A stretch of DNA of 64,000 bases from VBCG01 sp044226535. Its GTDB lineage: Bacteria; Pseudomonadota; Gammaproteobacteria; Burkholderiales; Casimicrobiaceae. A program made the translations under genes and the position numbers. Location of the stretch: NCBI GenBank assembly GCA_044226535.1, contig JBGAGT010000003.1, positions 251,513 to 315,512 on the forward strand, given 5' to 3'. How positions within the stretch are numbered: position 1 is the stretch's first letter; every line of letters begins with the position of its first letter. Below, one piece after another: positions 36,384 through 44,649 of the stretch. The notes under the pieces are model-generated. The model searched no databases. It had not been told where the DNA came from and saw only the letters and a program-made list of their open reading frames with translations.

Positions 36384-37438
36384 AGCTTCGCGCCGGTGAT
36401 TGGGTGGAAGTCCGTGCGGCGGGCGAGATCCTTCGCACGCTCGATGTCCATGGCGAGCTCGACGGCATGCCATTCATGCCGGAGATGCTGCGCTACTGCG
36501 GCCGGCGCTTCCAGGTGTGGAAACGTGCGCACAAGACCTGCGATACCGTGAACAAGACAGGTGGACGCTGGCTGGACGATGCGGTGCACCTGCGCGAGCT
36601 GCGCTGCGACGGGACTGCGCACGGTGGCTGCGAGGCGGCCTGCCTGCTGTTCTGGAAGCACGCCTGGATCCGGCGCGTGGATGGTCCGCACGACGGCAAC
36701 CCGCTGCCGGACGCGGGCGCCGGGCAGGTAGGGGGGGGCCTAGGTACCGACGACCTCGTGCGCTGTACCCGCTCGGAAGGCGGCGATGCGAGCGCCGAAC
36801 CGGTCTATCGCTGCCAGGCGACGCGCCTTCCGGAGGCAACGCGTCCGCTGGCCTGGTGGGACCTGCGACAGTACCTGCAGGACCTGTCCTCGGGCAATGT
36901 CGGCCCGGGGCGCATGCTGGCCAGCTTCTGCTATGCGGCTGCGTTCGCTGTGGCGCAAGCCGGCATCGGCCTCGGGCGGCCGATGCGCGCGCTGTACGAC
37001 GCGTTCCAACGCATGCGTGGGGGCATTCCCTACCCACATCGCCGCGGCAGCATTCCCGCGGGCGCGACCACCCCGGTGACGACGTTGCAGCTGCGCCCCG
37101 GCGAGTGGGTGGTCATCAGGTCCTACGACGAGATCCTGGCGACCCTCGACACGCGCAATCGCAACCGCGGCCTCTATTTCGACTGTGAGGAAGTTCCCTT
37201 TTGCGGCGGCGTGTACCAAGTGAAGGGTCGCGTGACGCGCATCATCGACGAGCGCAGTGGCCGCATGATGGACATGAAGACCCCCTCGGTGATCCTCGAC
37301 GGGGTGCATTGCGAGGCGCGATACAGCGACCGCCGGCTGTTCTGCCCGCGCGCTATCCACCCGATGTGGCGCGAGGCATGGCTGCAGCGCACCGAGCCGC
37401 CCCGCGGGACAGAGACCGGGCCTTCAGCCGGCGCTTGA
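36380..37438 (+). CDS. Hypothetical protein with two tandem copies of a cysteine-containing domain
   Basis: A 352-residue cytoplasmic protein, no signal or membrane helix. Residues 4-105 and about 237-345 are two copies of one domain: RAGDWVEVRAAGEILRTLD against RPGEWVVIRSYDEILATLD, then YCGRRFQVWKRA against FCGGVYQVKGRV, RCDG against HCEARY, and HAWIRRV against EAWLQRT. Cysteines at matching places (CG, C before the loop, CP/CE) suggest metal binding. A G8 run (36731-36738) lies in the linker. It is translationally coupled to the flippase and its 3' end overlaps the convergent methyltransferase by 15 bp. I know no function for this domain. Confidence 0.75.
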   Translation: MKLRAGDWVEVRAAGEILRTLDVHGELDGMPFMPEMLRYCGRRFQVWKRAHKTCDTVNKTGGRWLDDAVHLRELRCDGTAHGGCEAACLLFWKHAWIRRVDGPHDGNPLPDAGAGQVGGGLGTDDLVRCTRSEGGDASAEPVYRCQATRLPEATRPLAWWDLRQYLQDLSSGNVGPGRMLASFCYAAAFAVAQAGIGLGRPMRALYDAFQRMRGGIPYPHRRGSIPAGATTPVTTLQLRPGEWVVIRSYDEILATLDTRNRNRGLYFDCEEVPFCGGVYQVKGRVTRIIDERSGRMMDMKTPSVILDGVHCEARYSDRRLFCPRAIHPMWREAWLQRTEPPRGTETGPSAGA

Positions 37439-38086
37439 GCCGTCGGCCCCCGCCTCGCGCCGGCGCATCGCCACGATCACGAACTGGCGACCCAACCCAG
37501 CGCGCTCGAGGGCATTGCGCCAGCGCGTCGCGCCTACGACGCTGCCGATCGCCGCCTGCAGGCGGCTGCGCTCGACCCACCACAGGATCCCGCGGTCCCC
37601 GCCGGGATGGATGGTGGTGATGCTCGCGATGTCGAACCAGGGGGCAAGCATGCTTCGGTAGCCTGCACGCGTCGGCCAGGACATGTGCTGGCCGGCCGAG
37701 CGTGACTTAAGCTTGGAACGCCGGGTCCAGACGAAGCGGTTCGGAGTCAGTAGCAGAAGGTTGCCGCCGGGTGCCAGCAACGCGGCCGCGCGTGCGATCG
37801 CGCCCTGCGGGTCGCTCATATTGCTGAGCGAGTCGGCCATCAGCACCACGTCGAAGGGACCGTCGAGCGCAAGCTCGGTGAAGTCGCCGCAGGCGAAGCG
37901 CACGCCGGGATAGCGTCTGTGCCCCTCGGCGATAGCGGCCGGCGACAGGTCCAGCGCGGTGACCTCGCCGAGCGGTAACAGCTCGTTGGCCAGCCAACCC
38001 ACGCCGCAGCCCGCCTCGAGGATGCGCAGGCGCGGCTTGCCGAGCCGGCCCAGCGCATCGAGCGCCGCGTCGCGCTGGCGCTGCAT
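37424..38086 (-). CDS. Class I SAM-dependent methyltransferase, 5' end interrupted by an in-frame amber codon
   Basis: A 220-residue product if translation starts at the ATG at 38086. ILEAGCGVGWLANEL is motif I, then ALDLSPAAI, and PFDVVLMADSLSNM. The reading frame is clearly longer: from an ATG at 38155 it would read MDQQRQF, then TAG at 38134-38132, then DGWNESTRFGAPDPF joined to the annotated start. F-stop-DGWN corresponds to the FWDxWN opening common in this family, so TGG has become TAG. The gene may be broken, reinitiate at 38086, or carry a sequencing error. The likely role is O- or N-methylation of a sugar. Confidence 0.75.
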   Translation of the reverse strand: MQRQRDAALDALGRLGKPRLRILEAGCGVGWLANELLPLGEVTALDLSPAAIAEGHRRYPGVRFACGDFTELALDGPFDVVLMADSLSNMSDPQGAIARAAALLAPGGNLLLLTPNRFVWTRRSKLKSRSAGQHMSWPTRAGYRSMLAPWFDIASITTIHPGGDRGILWWVERSRLQAAIGSVVGATRWRNALERAGLGRQFVIVAMRRREAGADGSSAG

Positions 38087-38131
38087 GAATGGATCGGGCG
38101 CGCCGAAGCGCGTGCTCTCGTTCCAGCCGTC

Positions 38132-38134
38132 CTA
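38132..38134 (-). other. Premature amber codon in the methyltransferase 5' region
   Basis: TAG as codon 8 of the frame that begins at the ATG at 38155. The sense sequence on both sides fits the methyltransferase family, and one base change to TGG (Trp) would restore a 243-residue protein. Confidence 0.65.
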
Positions 38135-38251
38135 GAACTGCCGTTGCTGGTCCATTGCCGGCGGGGATGACGCGAGATAGCCCTCCAGCGGGCGCGACCG
38201 CGCCTTCACGCCGCGCGGGCTCGAAGGGACACGTGCTGCCGCGCGTCTCGA

Positions 38252-39151
38252 TCAGGTCGACGCGTGGGCGAGCGGCGGGGTGTCATAGTCGGCGATCAGG
38301 GCCACGGGGAGGTGCGCAAGGTCGCGCATACGCAGGTAGTCGCCCATGGTCGTCCCCGTGCAGGCTGCATCGGCGTTGGGCGCGCCGCGGCGGCCTTTCA
38401 CGTCGTCGATGTGGACGGTGCGGAAATCGATGCTGAATCGCGTCTTCCCCGAGGTGTTCGGCACGGTCGAATGCAGGTGCGCGGCGGAGAAAAGCAGGAC
38501 GCCGCCCACGGGCAGCACGATGCGCAGCTGCGGGTCGAGCTCGACCGGCTCCTCGGCGTGGGGTTGCTGGCGCGTGTCGGTGCCGATGTGGTGTGCGGCG
38601 GACTGGCGGCTGACGCGGTTCCATTCCGCGTAGTTATAGTCGCGCGAGCCGTTGCGCAACGCGCGATTCCAGTACGGCAGGTGCATTGCCATCACGTTGT
38701 CGGGCGTCACGTCGTAGACGGGGAACCAGAAGTTCACCTGGCAGGCGGGCGCCGAGTACCAAGTGTCGCGGTGCGGGTGGAATGCGTACGAGATGCCCGT
38801 GCTGAGGAAGTCGTTACTGGTGGAAGTGCGCAGGCGCGGCACGTCGAAGTAGGTCAAGTCGGCGTCGCAACCCAGGTCGGCGAGCATGTCCTTGAGCAAG
38901 GCCTTGCTGCGCGGGTGGTGGATGAAGCGGGGCTTGAGCTCGGCCAGGGTCGCGGCGAATCGCTCGACCGGGAGCTCGTGCTGCGCCATGCGCGGGTCCA
39001 GCGGTGCGAAGGCTTCCTCGCTCAGCTCACGGGCGAAGTCGCAGAGCGCAAGCGTGCTCGCGCGCGGCGAATAGACGAACAGCTCGCCATCGAACAGGCG
39101 CTTGCGGCGGCTGTCGTCGTCGATCATGGCGTCGAAGTTGATGATGCTCAT
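38252..39151 (-). CDS. 2-oxoglutarate/Fe(II)-dependent oxygenase (phytanoyl-CoA dioxygenase-like)
   Basis: A 299-residue protein with a double-stranded beta-helix pattern. HPHRDTWYSAPACQVNFWFPV gives the iron-binding H-x-D and HLHSTVPNTSGKTRFSIDFR gives the distal histidine and the oxoglutarate arginine. Such enzymes hydroxylate small molecules or sugars. It is followed by the methyltransferase and preceded, 28 bp upstream, by the apiosidase-like gene; hydroxylation then methylation of a sugar is conceivable. Confidence 0.75.
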   Translation of the reverse strand: MSIINFDAMIDDDSRRKRLFDGELFVYSPRASTLALCDFARELSEEAFAPLDPRMAQHELPVERFAATLAELKPRFIHHPRSKALLKDMLADLGCDADLTYFDVPRLRTSTSNDFLSTGISYAFHPHRDTWYSAPACQVNFWFPVYDVTPDNVMAMHLPYWNRALRNGSRDYNYAEWNRVSRQSAAHHIGTDTRQQPHAEEPVELDPQLRIVLPVGGVLLFSAAHLHSTVPNTSGKTRFSIDFRTVHIDDVKGRRGAPNADAACTGTTMGDYLRMRDLAHLPVALIADYDTPPLAHAST

Positions 39152-39179
39152 TGGAATCCCGGACGTTACGCGCGCCGCT

Positions 39180-40679
39180 TCAGCCGATGACGCGCAGGTT
39201 GGTGGGGGGCGGCGGCGCCGTCCCAGCCACGGTGTCGAGGAGCAGCACCCAGTCGTTGGTCCCGGTGCCGTTGTTGCCGGGCGTCGTGAAGGTCTGGGTG
39301 CCGGAGGGCGCGATGGTGTAGGCGCCGCCCGTAATGTCGGTGTAGGCCCCGGTGGCCGGGTTGAACCAGCGCGCGCGGCTCTTCGCGCCCAGCGGGGCGA
39401 GGGTGATGGTGATGCTGCGTGCCGCCGTGCCGGTCGACGGAACGTAGGCGACGAGCCACTTGCTGCTTGCGGCGGCCGCCACGTCGCCGCCGCGGGCGAC
39501 GTCGGCGCTCCCGGCGATCACCGTCCCGGCGAGCGTGCCGAGACCCGAAGGGACGAGGTCCTGCCACGCGATCGAGTTGAAAAGCGCGCCCGCGCGCTGC
39601 CAGTCCGTCGAGCCCGTGGCGCCCATGGCCGCCTGCCAGCCGCTGTCGAAGTCCCAGATCGGCAGGTTGCCGAATACGTAGCCCCCGACACAAGACAGAA
39701 GCGCGCCATAGGCCTGCGCGCGCAAGAGCGGCGGTGTCATCGAATGCTCGCCCTCGTAATTGGCCTCGATGACGTAGGCCGGCAGGACGGGCGTGCGCGC
39801 GTAGGCCGTCCGGCACAGCGAGGCTACCGTGGTCGAGGACGTGTAGACCGAGTTCACCTGCGTTGCGAACGAGGCGTCGTCGGTGGAAACGTGCTCTCGT
39901 GACCAGTGGGTGGTATGCAGCACCGTGCTGCCGCCGTTTCCCTTGCCGTCGCGGATGCCCTGCGCGACCTGCTTGCTGCAGGTGGCAATGGCGGTCGCCG
40001 GGTTGTAGGCATCGCCACCGTCGACCCAGAGGATGTTCTTCTGATTGCGGTAACGGTCGCCGACGTACTGGCCATACTTGTAGCAGTTGGCGGCCGAATT
40101 GGCATTCATGTCCGCGGACCAGCCTTCGTTGCTCGCCGATTGCGAGGTCGACGCGCCGTAGCCGACGTACAGCGGCGTCACCAGCGCAAGCATCCCGCGC
40201 GCGGCCACCTTGGCGAGGACGGCGTCGGCGTAGGCGAAATAGGCGTCGTTCGGCGTCGACAGGTCGGCAATGTCGCGCGGGCCCGAATAGGTCCCGCCGC
40301 CGACCTTGGCGAGGAACGGCCGGTCGCCGTTGCGATTGGCCGGCGCAGGCGACGCCGAGGCGTACGCGCGATGCTCGACCAGCTCGAGCAGGAGGGTGTT
40401 GATGCCACGGCTGGCGCGGTCGGCCAGGTAGGTGTCGACGTCGCTGGCCGTGATGGTGACCAGCAGGTCCCAGGGGGCGTCGCCCTGGATGCGGAATGGA
40501 GCGCCGGCCTGGTCGACGAGGTAGCGCCCTCCCGCCGCCACGGCCAGCGGGTACTGGGCGGCATGCACCGTAGCCGGTAGCAGCGCAAGCCCCATGGCGA
40601 GCAGGAGCGCGCCGGCGCGGATGCGCGCGATGGCGAAGCCAGGGCTTCGTGGCAGGCGGCGGGTGGGAAGGCGCAGCAT
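39180..40679 (-). CDS. Secreted DUF4038 (apiosidase-like, GH140-related) glycoside hydrolase with C-terminal beta domain
   Basis: A 499-residue exported protein. The signal peptide has the core AGALLLAMGLALLPATVHA (cleavage near residue 41). The TIM-barrel part starts GRYLVDQAGAPFRIQGDAPWDLL, has NILWVDGGDAYNP and ends around VIEANYEGEH, the DUF4038 pattern. From about 395 a small beta-sandwich resembling the putative collagen-binding domain of this family follows (ARWFNPATGAYTDITGG). It ends PPPPTNLRVIG. It probably trims or degrades an exopolysaccharide in the periplasm or outside. The ATG at 40679 starts the signal. Confidence 0.78.
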   Translation of the reverse strand: MLRLPTRRLPRSPGFAIARIRAGALLLAMGLALLPATVHAAQYPLAVAAGGRYLVDQAGAPFRIQGDAPWDLLVTITASDVDTYLADRASRGINTLLLELVEHRAYASASPAPANRNGDRPFLAKVGGGTYSGPRDIADLSTPNDAYFAYADAVLAKVAARGMLALVTPLYVGYGASTSQSASNEGWSADMNANSAANCYKYGQYVGDRYRNQKNILWVDGGDAYNPATAIATCSKQVAQGIRDGKGNGGSTVLHTTHWSREHVSTDDASFATQVNSVYTSSTTVASLCRTAYARTPVLPAYVIEANYEGEHSMTPPLLRAQAYGALLSCVGGYVFGNLPIWDFDSGWQAAMGATGSTDWQRAGALFNSIAWQDLVPSGLGTLAGTVIAGSADVARGGDVAAAASSKWLVAYVPSTGTAARSITITLAPLGAKSRARWFNPATGAYTDITGGAYTIAPSGTQTFTTPGNNGTGTNDWVLLLDTVAGTAPPPPTNLRVIG

Positions 40680-40695
40680 CGCGTGGGCCGTCGAA

Positions 40696-41697
40696 CTAGC
40701 AGCCCAAGCGCCAGGCGAGGCGCTCGCGGATGCGCCGTAGCGAGCGGATGAAATGCGCAACCCGGCTGCGCGCGGCGAGCGCTGCCTCGGGACCCGCGAT
40801 GGCCTGGATCCAGCCGTAGGACCAATGCAGAGGCGGGGGCTCGAACCTGCTGCCCACGGACTCGAAAAGCTGCTCGACGCGTTCGACATGCTCGGGCAGC
40901 CAAGGCCGGCTGTGTGCGACCTGGGCCTTGAGGAAGGTGCGGCAGGCGGCGCGGACGCGCTCGCTGTCCTCGAGCGACCGAATGCAGGTCAGGTGCAGCT
41001 CGCAGGAGAGGAGGTGCGCATCCATCTTGCCGCGCGAACGGCCGATGAAGCTCACGCTGCGCGTATTGGGGCGCCGGTAGCACACTCGCGCATCCCTGAC
41101 GAAGCGCACGCCGTTGCTCGCCAGCAGCACGCGGCAGAAGTACTCACCATCATTATCGACCAGCATGCGCGGATCCCAGGGGCCGGCGACCTCGCTCAGC
41201 TCGCGGCTCACCAGCCAGGTGGCCGTCTGCATGAAGCAGCCGTGCTGCATCTTGCGCAGGAGCCACTCGAGGGGCGACAGGTCGGCCCACAGGGGGGATG
41301 GGGTGAAGACCGTCTTTTGCGGCATGGCGTAGAACGAACCCCAGGCCGAGGACAGGAGCGTGCGCGCATCGACGCCACGCGCGACTTCGGTAAGCTGCGC
41401 AGCGACCTTGCCGGGTTCCAGCAGGTCGTCGGCGTCGAGCCACTGGATGTAGTCGCCCCGCGCCATCGCGTAGGCGGCATTGCGCGCGGCGACAGGTCCC
41501 TGATTGGGTTGCGTCGCCACCTTCACACCCAGTGGCTCGAACGACCGGATGACCGACAGGCTGCGGTCGGTCGACCCATCGTCGACGACGATCACTTCCT
41601 TGTTTGGCCAGGTCTGCTGCAGCGCCGACCGGATCGCGTCGCCAATCCACCTTTCCGCGTTGTACGCGGGGATCAGGATGGAAACCAAGGGTTGCAT
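40696..41697 (-). CDS. Family 2 glycosyltransferase
   Basis: A 333-residue GT-A enzyme opening VSILIPAYNAERWIGDAI. EVIVVDDGSTDRSL binds the nucleotide, IQWLDADDLLEPGK carries the DxD metal site, and the region VDNDGEYFCRVLLAS near 180 is the acceptor side. It belongs to the minus-strand operon beginning with the next glycosyltransferase upstream and reading into the DUF4038 gene 16 bp downstream. Confidence 0.88.
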   Translation of the reverse strand: MQPLVSILIPAYNAERWIGDAIRSALQQTWPNKEVIVVDDGSTDRSLSVIRSFEPLGVKVATQPNQGPVAARNAAYAMARGDYIQWLDADDLLEPGKVAAQLTEVARGVDARTLLSSAWGSFYAMPQKTVFTPSPLWADLSPLEWLLRKMQHGCFMQTATWLVSRELSEVAGPWDPRMLVDNDGEYFCRVLLASNGVRFVRDARVCYRRPNTRSVSFIGRSRGKMDAHLLSCELHLTCIRSLEDSERVRAACRTFLKAQVAHSRPWLPEHVERVEQLFESVGSRFEPPPLHWSYGWIQAIAGPEAALAARSRVAHFIRSLRRIRERLAWRLGC

Positions 41698-41722
41698 GGC
41701 GCGGCGTCGTGACGCGCGGTGC

Positions 41723-42769
41723 TCAGCCGCTGTGCCCGGCGTGCGCCGGGGCCGTGCGGGCGCCGCGCCGCAGGCGCCCCGCGAGCCCGGCCAGCGTATC
41801 GCCGGGGTTGACCAGCATCCAGCCCAGCTCGGCGATCACCGCCACCGCGAGCCGCGCCCAGTCGAACGATTCGTCCAGCGTGCGCAGGCCCGCGGCGTGA
41901 TAGCGAAAGAGGCCACGCGACGGGTTGCGGAGCACCCGCGAGGCGAGCGCGCGATAGTATTGGCGCCGGGCACGTCGCGCGAGTCCTGCGGCGGCGTCAG
42001 CGTCGAGGAAGCGCGGCCCATAGCGGCGCGCGACGATGTAGTAGTCGAGGGCGCCCGGGCGATAGCCGCGCGTCGCCATGGTGATCGACTCGTTGCCGAC
42101 GCGCAGGAACGACAGCACCTGGTAGGCGAAGCCGAAGTCCCAGCGCTCGAGGATCTGCATGCATCGCTCGGTGTCCTCGTTTGGCACACTCTCGTCGAAA
42201 AAGGCAGCCCGCTCCCTGATGATCGCCGAGCGGTACATCACCGACGTCGGCGAGCCGAACGCCCAGACATCGCCGCGCAGGTACAGGCGCCCCATCGCGC
42301 GGCCGTCCATGGCGGAGGAGGCGAGGGGGAACCCGGAGGGACGCACAGACGTTCCCTTGAGGTGGTACGAGCCGACCAGGCCGATCACGTGCGATTGCCC
42401 GAACACCGCGACCATGCGCTCGAGGCATTCGGGAAAGATCCAGTCGTCGGCCTGGACGACCTTGCAAAAGGTACTTTGGGGCGAGATTTGCGCCAGCGCC
42501 CGGTTGTAGTTGGCGACTTGTGGAAGGATATCGTCATGGCGGATGTGGCGGATTCGCGGATCGAGGCGGGCATAGCGCTCGGCGATTTCCGTCGATCCGT
42601 CGCTGCTGCCGTTGTCGACGAGCAGGTATTCGAAGTCCCGATACGATTGGGCGAGCACGCTCTCGATGCACTCCGCTAGGTAAGCCGCAGTATTGTGGAA
42701 GGGCGTGACGACGCTGACCAGCGGCGTGCGCGTGGTATCGGAAGGGGTCATCTCACGCAAATCGGACAT
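41723..42769 (-). CDS. Family 2 glycosyltransferase
   Basis: A 348-residue GT-A enzyme. VSVVTPFHNTAAYLAECI, YLLVDNGSSDGSTEIA and VVQADDWIFPECL give the fold and DD metal site; VPNEDTERCMQILERW is the acceptor region. Two starts are possible (42769 or the ATG at 42751). It begins the operon that ends at the methyltransferase and is divergent from the CDP-sugar operon. Confidence 0.87.
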   Translation of the reverse strand: MSDLREMTPSDTTRTPLVSVVTPFHNTAAYLAECIESVLAQSYRDFEYLLVDNGSSDGSTEIAERYARLDPRIRHIRHDDILPQVANYNRALAQISPQSTFCKVVQADDWIFPECLERMVAVFGQSHVIGLVGSYHLKGTSVRPSGFPLASSAMDGRAMGRLYLRGDVWAFGSPTSVMYRSAIIRERAAFFDESVPNEDTERCMQILERWDFGFAYQVLSFLRVGNESITMATRGYRPGALDYYIVARRYGPRFLDADAAAGLARRARRQYYRALASRVLRNPSRGLFRYHAAGLRTLDESFDWARLAVAVIAELGWMLVNPGDTLAGLAGRLRRGARTAPAHAGHSG

Positions 42770-43037
42770 CGTACCGGTGTTCCGCCATTCCTGGGCTGGG
42801 AGTCATTGCCGGCAGGGCCGCCGCATGCAAGAATCGCCTGCATGGCTCGACCGTTCGCGCATCACGGCGCCGGCCGGCAGGGGCGCAGGCGCGAAAGCAC
42901 CCGGCGCCCGGTCCGTACAAGAGCGCCAGCATAGTAACAGTGGTCCGGCAACGCAATGCCGATCCCGCCGCAAGGCGCCGGGAATATTCCTCATTCGCAT
43001 GCGCGTCGCGACGCGCGCCCACGCTGTACCTGACAAC
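42770..43037. other. Divergent intergenic region
   Basis: No gene is supported in these 268 bases. The part from about 42930 to 42990 has short A/T-richer pieces (ATAGTAACAG, GGAATATTCC) and is the best place for promoters of the two divergent operons. GGAATATTCC is an exact 10-bp palindrome. Confidence 0.4.
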
Positions 43038-44069
43038 ATGAAAGCCTTCGTCACCGGCGTCAACGGCTACATCGGCTCGATCCTCGCGCCCTACCTCATC
43101 GAGCGCGGCATTGACGTGCTCGGGCTCGACACCGGCTACTACCGCGACGGCTGGCTGTTCAGCGACAACCGCCATGGCAGGGTCAGCCCGCGCACCCTGA
43201 ACAAGGACTTGCGCGACGTCACGGCAGCCGATCTCGCCGGCTGCGACGCCGTGGTGCACCTGGCCGAGCTCTCCAACGATCCGCTCGGCCAGAACAACCC
43301 CGCCGTGACGCACGCGATCAACCACCGGGGCTCGGTTGCCCTCGCGGAATTGGCACGCGAGGCAGGCGTGCAGCGCTTCGTCTATGCCTCGTCCTGCAGT
43401 GTGTATGGAGCGGGCAGTGGGGAGTTCCTCGACGAGACCGCGCCGGTGAATCCGCTAACGGCCTACGCCGAGTGCAAGGTGTTGGTAGAGCGCGACGTGG
43501 GCGCGATGGCGGGCGCAGGATTCGCGCCAGTGTTTCTGCGCAATGCCACGGCCTACGGGGCTTCGCCGCGCATGCGCTTCGACATCGTGCTGAACGACCT
43601 TTGCGCGCTCGCGTGGACGCGCAAGCACATCGCCATGATCAGCGACGGTAGCCCCTGGCGCCCCCTCGTGCACATCGAGGACATCAGCGAGGCGGTCTAC
43701 CGCAGCCTCGTCGCGCCGGAGGATGCCGTACGCGGCAAGGTGTTCAACGTCGGTCAGGACAGCGACAACTACCGGATTCGCGAGATCGCCGACATCGTCG
43801 CGTCCGAGTTCCCAGGCTGCGAGGTCAGCGTCGGGCCTCCGAGCGGCGACAACCGCAGCTACCGCGTCAGCTTCGCGCGCATCCATGCCGAGCTGCCGGG
43901 CTTCCGGTGCCGGCACACGCCGCGCGACGGGGCGCGGCAGCTTCGTGACGTCTTCGAGCGCATCTGTCTCACCCCCGAGGTTCACCAATTCCGTGCGTAC
44001 ACGCGGCTGAAGCAGTTGCTGCACCTGCAGTCGACCCACCAGATCGACGACGCGTTCTACTGGCGTTGA
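43038..44069 (+). CDS. NAD-dependent epimerase/dehydratase (extended SDR)
   Basis: A 343-residue sugar-nucleotide enzyme. TGVNGYIGS at residues 5-13 is the NAD loop, YASSCSVYG holds the serine, and AYAECKVLVE the YxxxK pair; HIEDISEAV is the usual domain end. It starts the seven-gene operon that includes a cytidylyltransferase, 3,5-epimerase-like protein and C-methyltransferase, so it may act as a 4-ketoreductase, 4-epimerase or 4,6-dehydratase on a CDP-sugar. Confidence 0.82.
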   Translation: MKAFVTGVNGYIGSILAPYLIERGIDVLGLDTGYYRDGWLFSDNRHGRVSPRTLNKDLRDVTAADLAGCDAVVHLAELSNDPLGQNNPAVTHAINHRGSVALAELAREAGVQRFVYASSCSVYGAGSGEFLDETAPVNPLTAYAECKVLVERDVGAMAGAGFAPVFLRNATAYGASPRMRFDIVLNDLCALAWTRKHIAMISDGSPWRPLVHIEDISEAVYRSLVAPEDAVRGKVFNVGQDSDNYRIREIADIVASEFPGCEVSVGPPSGDNRSYRVSFARIHAELPGFRCRHTPRDGARQLRDVFERICLTPEVHQFRAYTRLKQLLHLQSTHQIDDAFYWR

Positions 44070-44070
44070 G

Positions 44071-44649
44071 ATGGAATTCAAGGCACTCGGCGTCGAGGCC
44101 GCATGGCGCGTCGTGATCGAGCGCCACGAGGACGAGCGCGGCTTCTTCGCGCGCACGTTCTGCGCCGACGCGTTCGAGGCCGCCGGCATCCCTGCGCAGG
44201 CGCTGCAGTCGAGCATTTCGTACAACACGCACCGCGGCACGTTGCGGGGCCTCCATTTTCAGTGGCCGCCGTCGCGCGAGGGCAAGCTGGTGCGCTGCCT
44301 GCGCGGCGCCGTGCACGACGTGCTCCTCGACCTTCGCCCGGAGTCGCCGACCTACCTTCGCCACGCGGTGCTGGTGCTCGACGACGAGCGGCGCGACGCA
44401 GTCTTCATCCCGCACGGCGTGGCACACGGGTTTCAGGCGCTGAGCGACGGCGCCGAGGTGCTCTATCAGATGACCGACCGCTACCAGCCAGAACTCGCGG
44501 CGGGCCTGCGCTGGGACGACAGGGCATTCGGCATCGAATGGCCGATTGCCCCCCCGACGGTGATCGCCCCGCGCGACGCCGGTTATGCAGATTTCGACCG
44601 CCCTCGTTTCGAGGCCGAGCTCGCGCGCCGCCGGGAGGCGGCTCCGTGA
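44071..44649 (+). CDS. RmlC/RfbC-type sugar 3,5-epimerase
   Basis: A 192-residue cupin. The pattern DERGFFARTFCADAF, SSISYNTHRGTLRGLHFQ with the catalytic histidine, HDVLLDLRPESPTY and the tyrosine in VLYQMTDRYQPE is that of the dTDP-4-dehydrorhamnose 3,5-epimerase family. Because no RmlA/B/D set is near and a cytidylyltransferase follows, the substrate may be a 4-keto CDP-sugar. It follows the epimerase gene by one base and overlaps the next gene as GTGA. Confidence 0.87.
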   Translation: MEFKALGVEAAWRVVIERHEDERGFFARTFCADAFEAAGIPAQALQSSISYNTHRGTLRGLHFQWPPSREGKLVRCLRGAVHDVLLDLRPESPTYLRHAVLVLDDERRDAVFIPHGVAHGFQALSDGAEVLYQMTDRYQPELAAGLRWDDRAFGIEWPIAPPTVIAPRDAGYADFDRPRFEAELARRREAAP

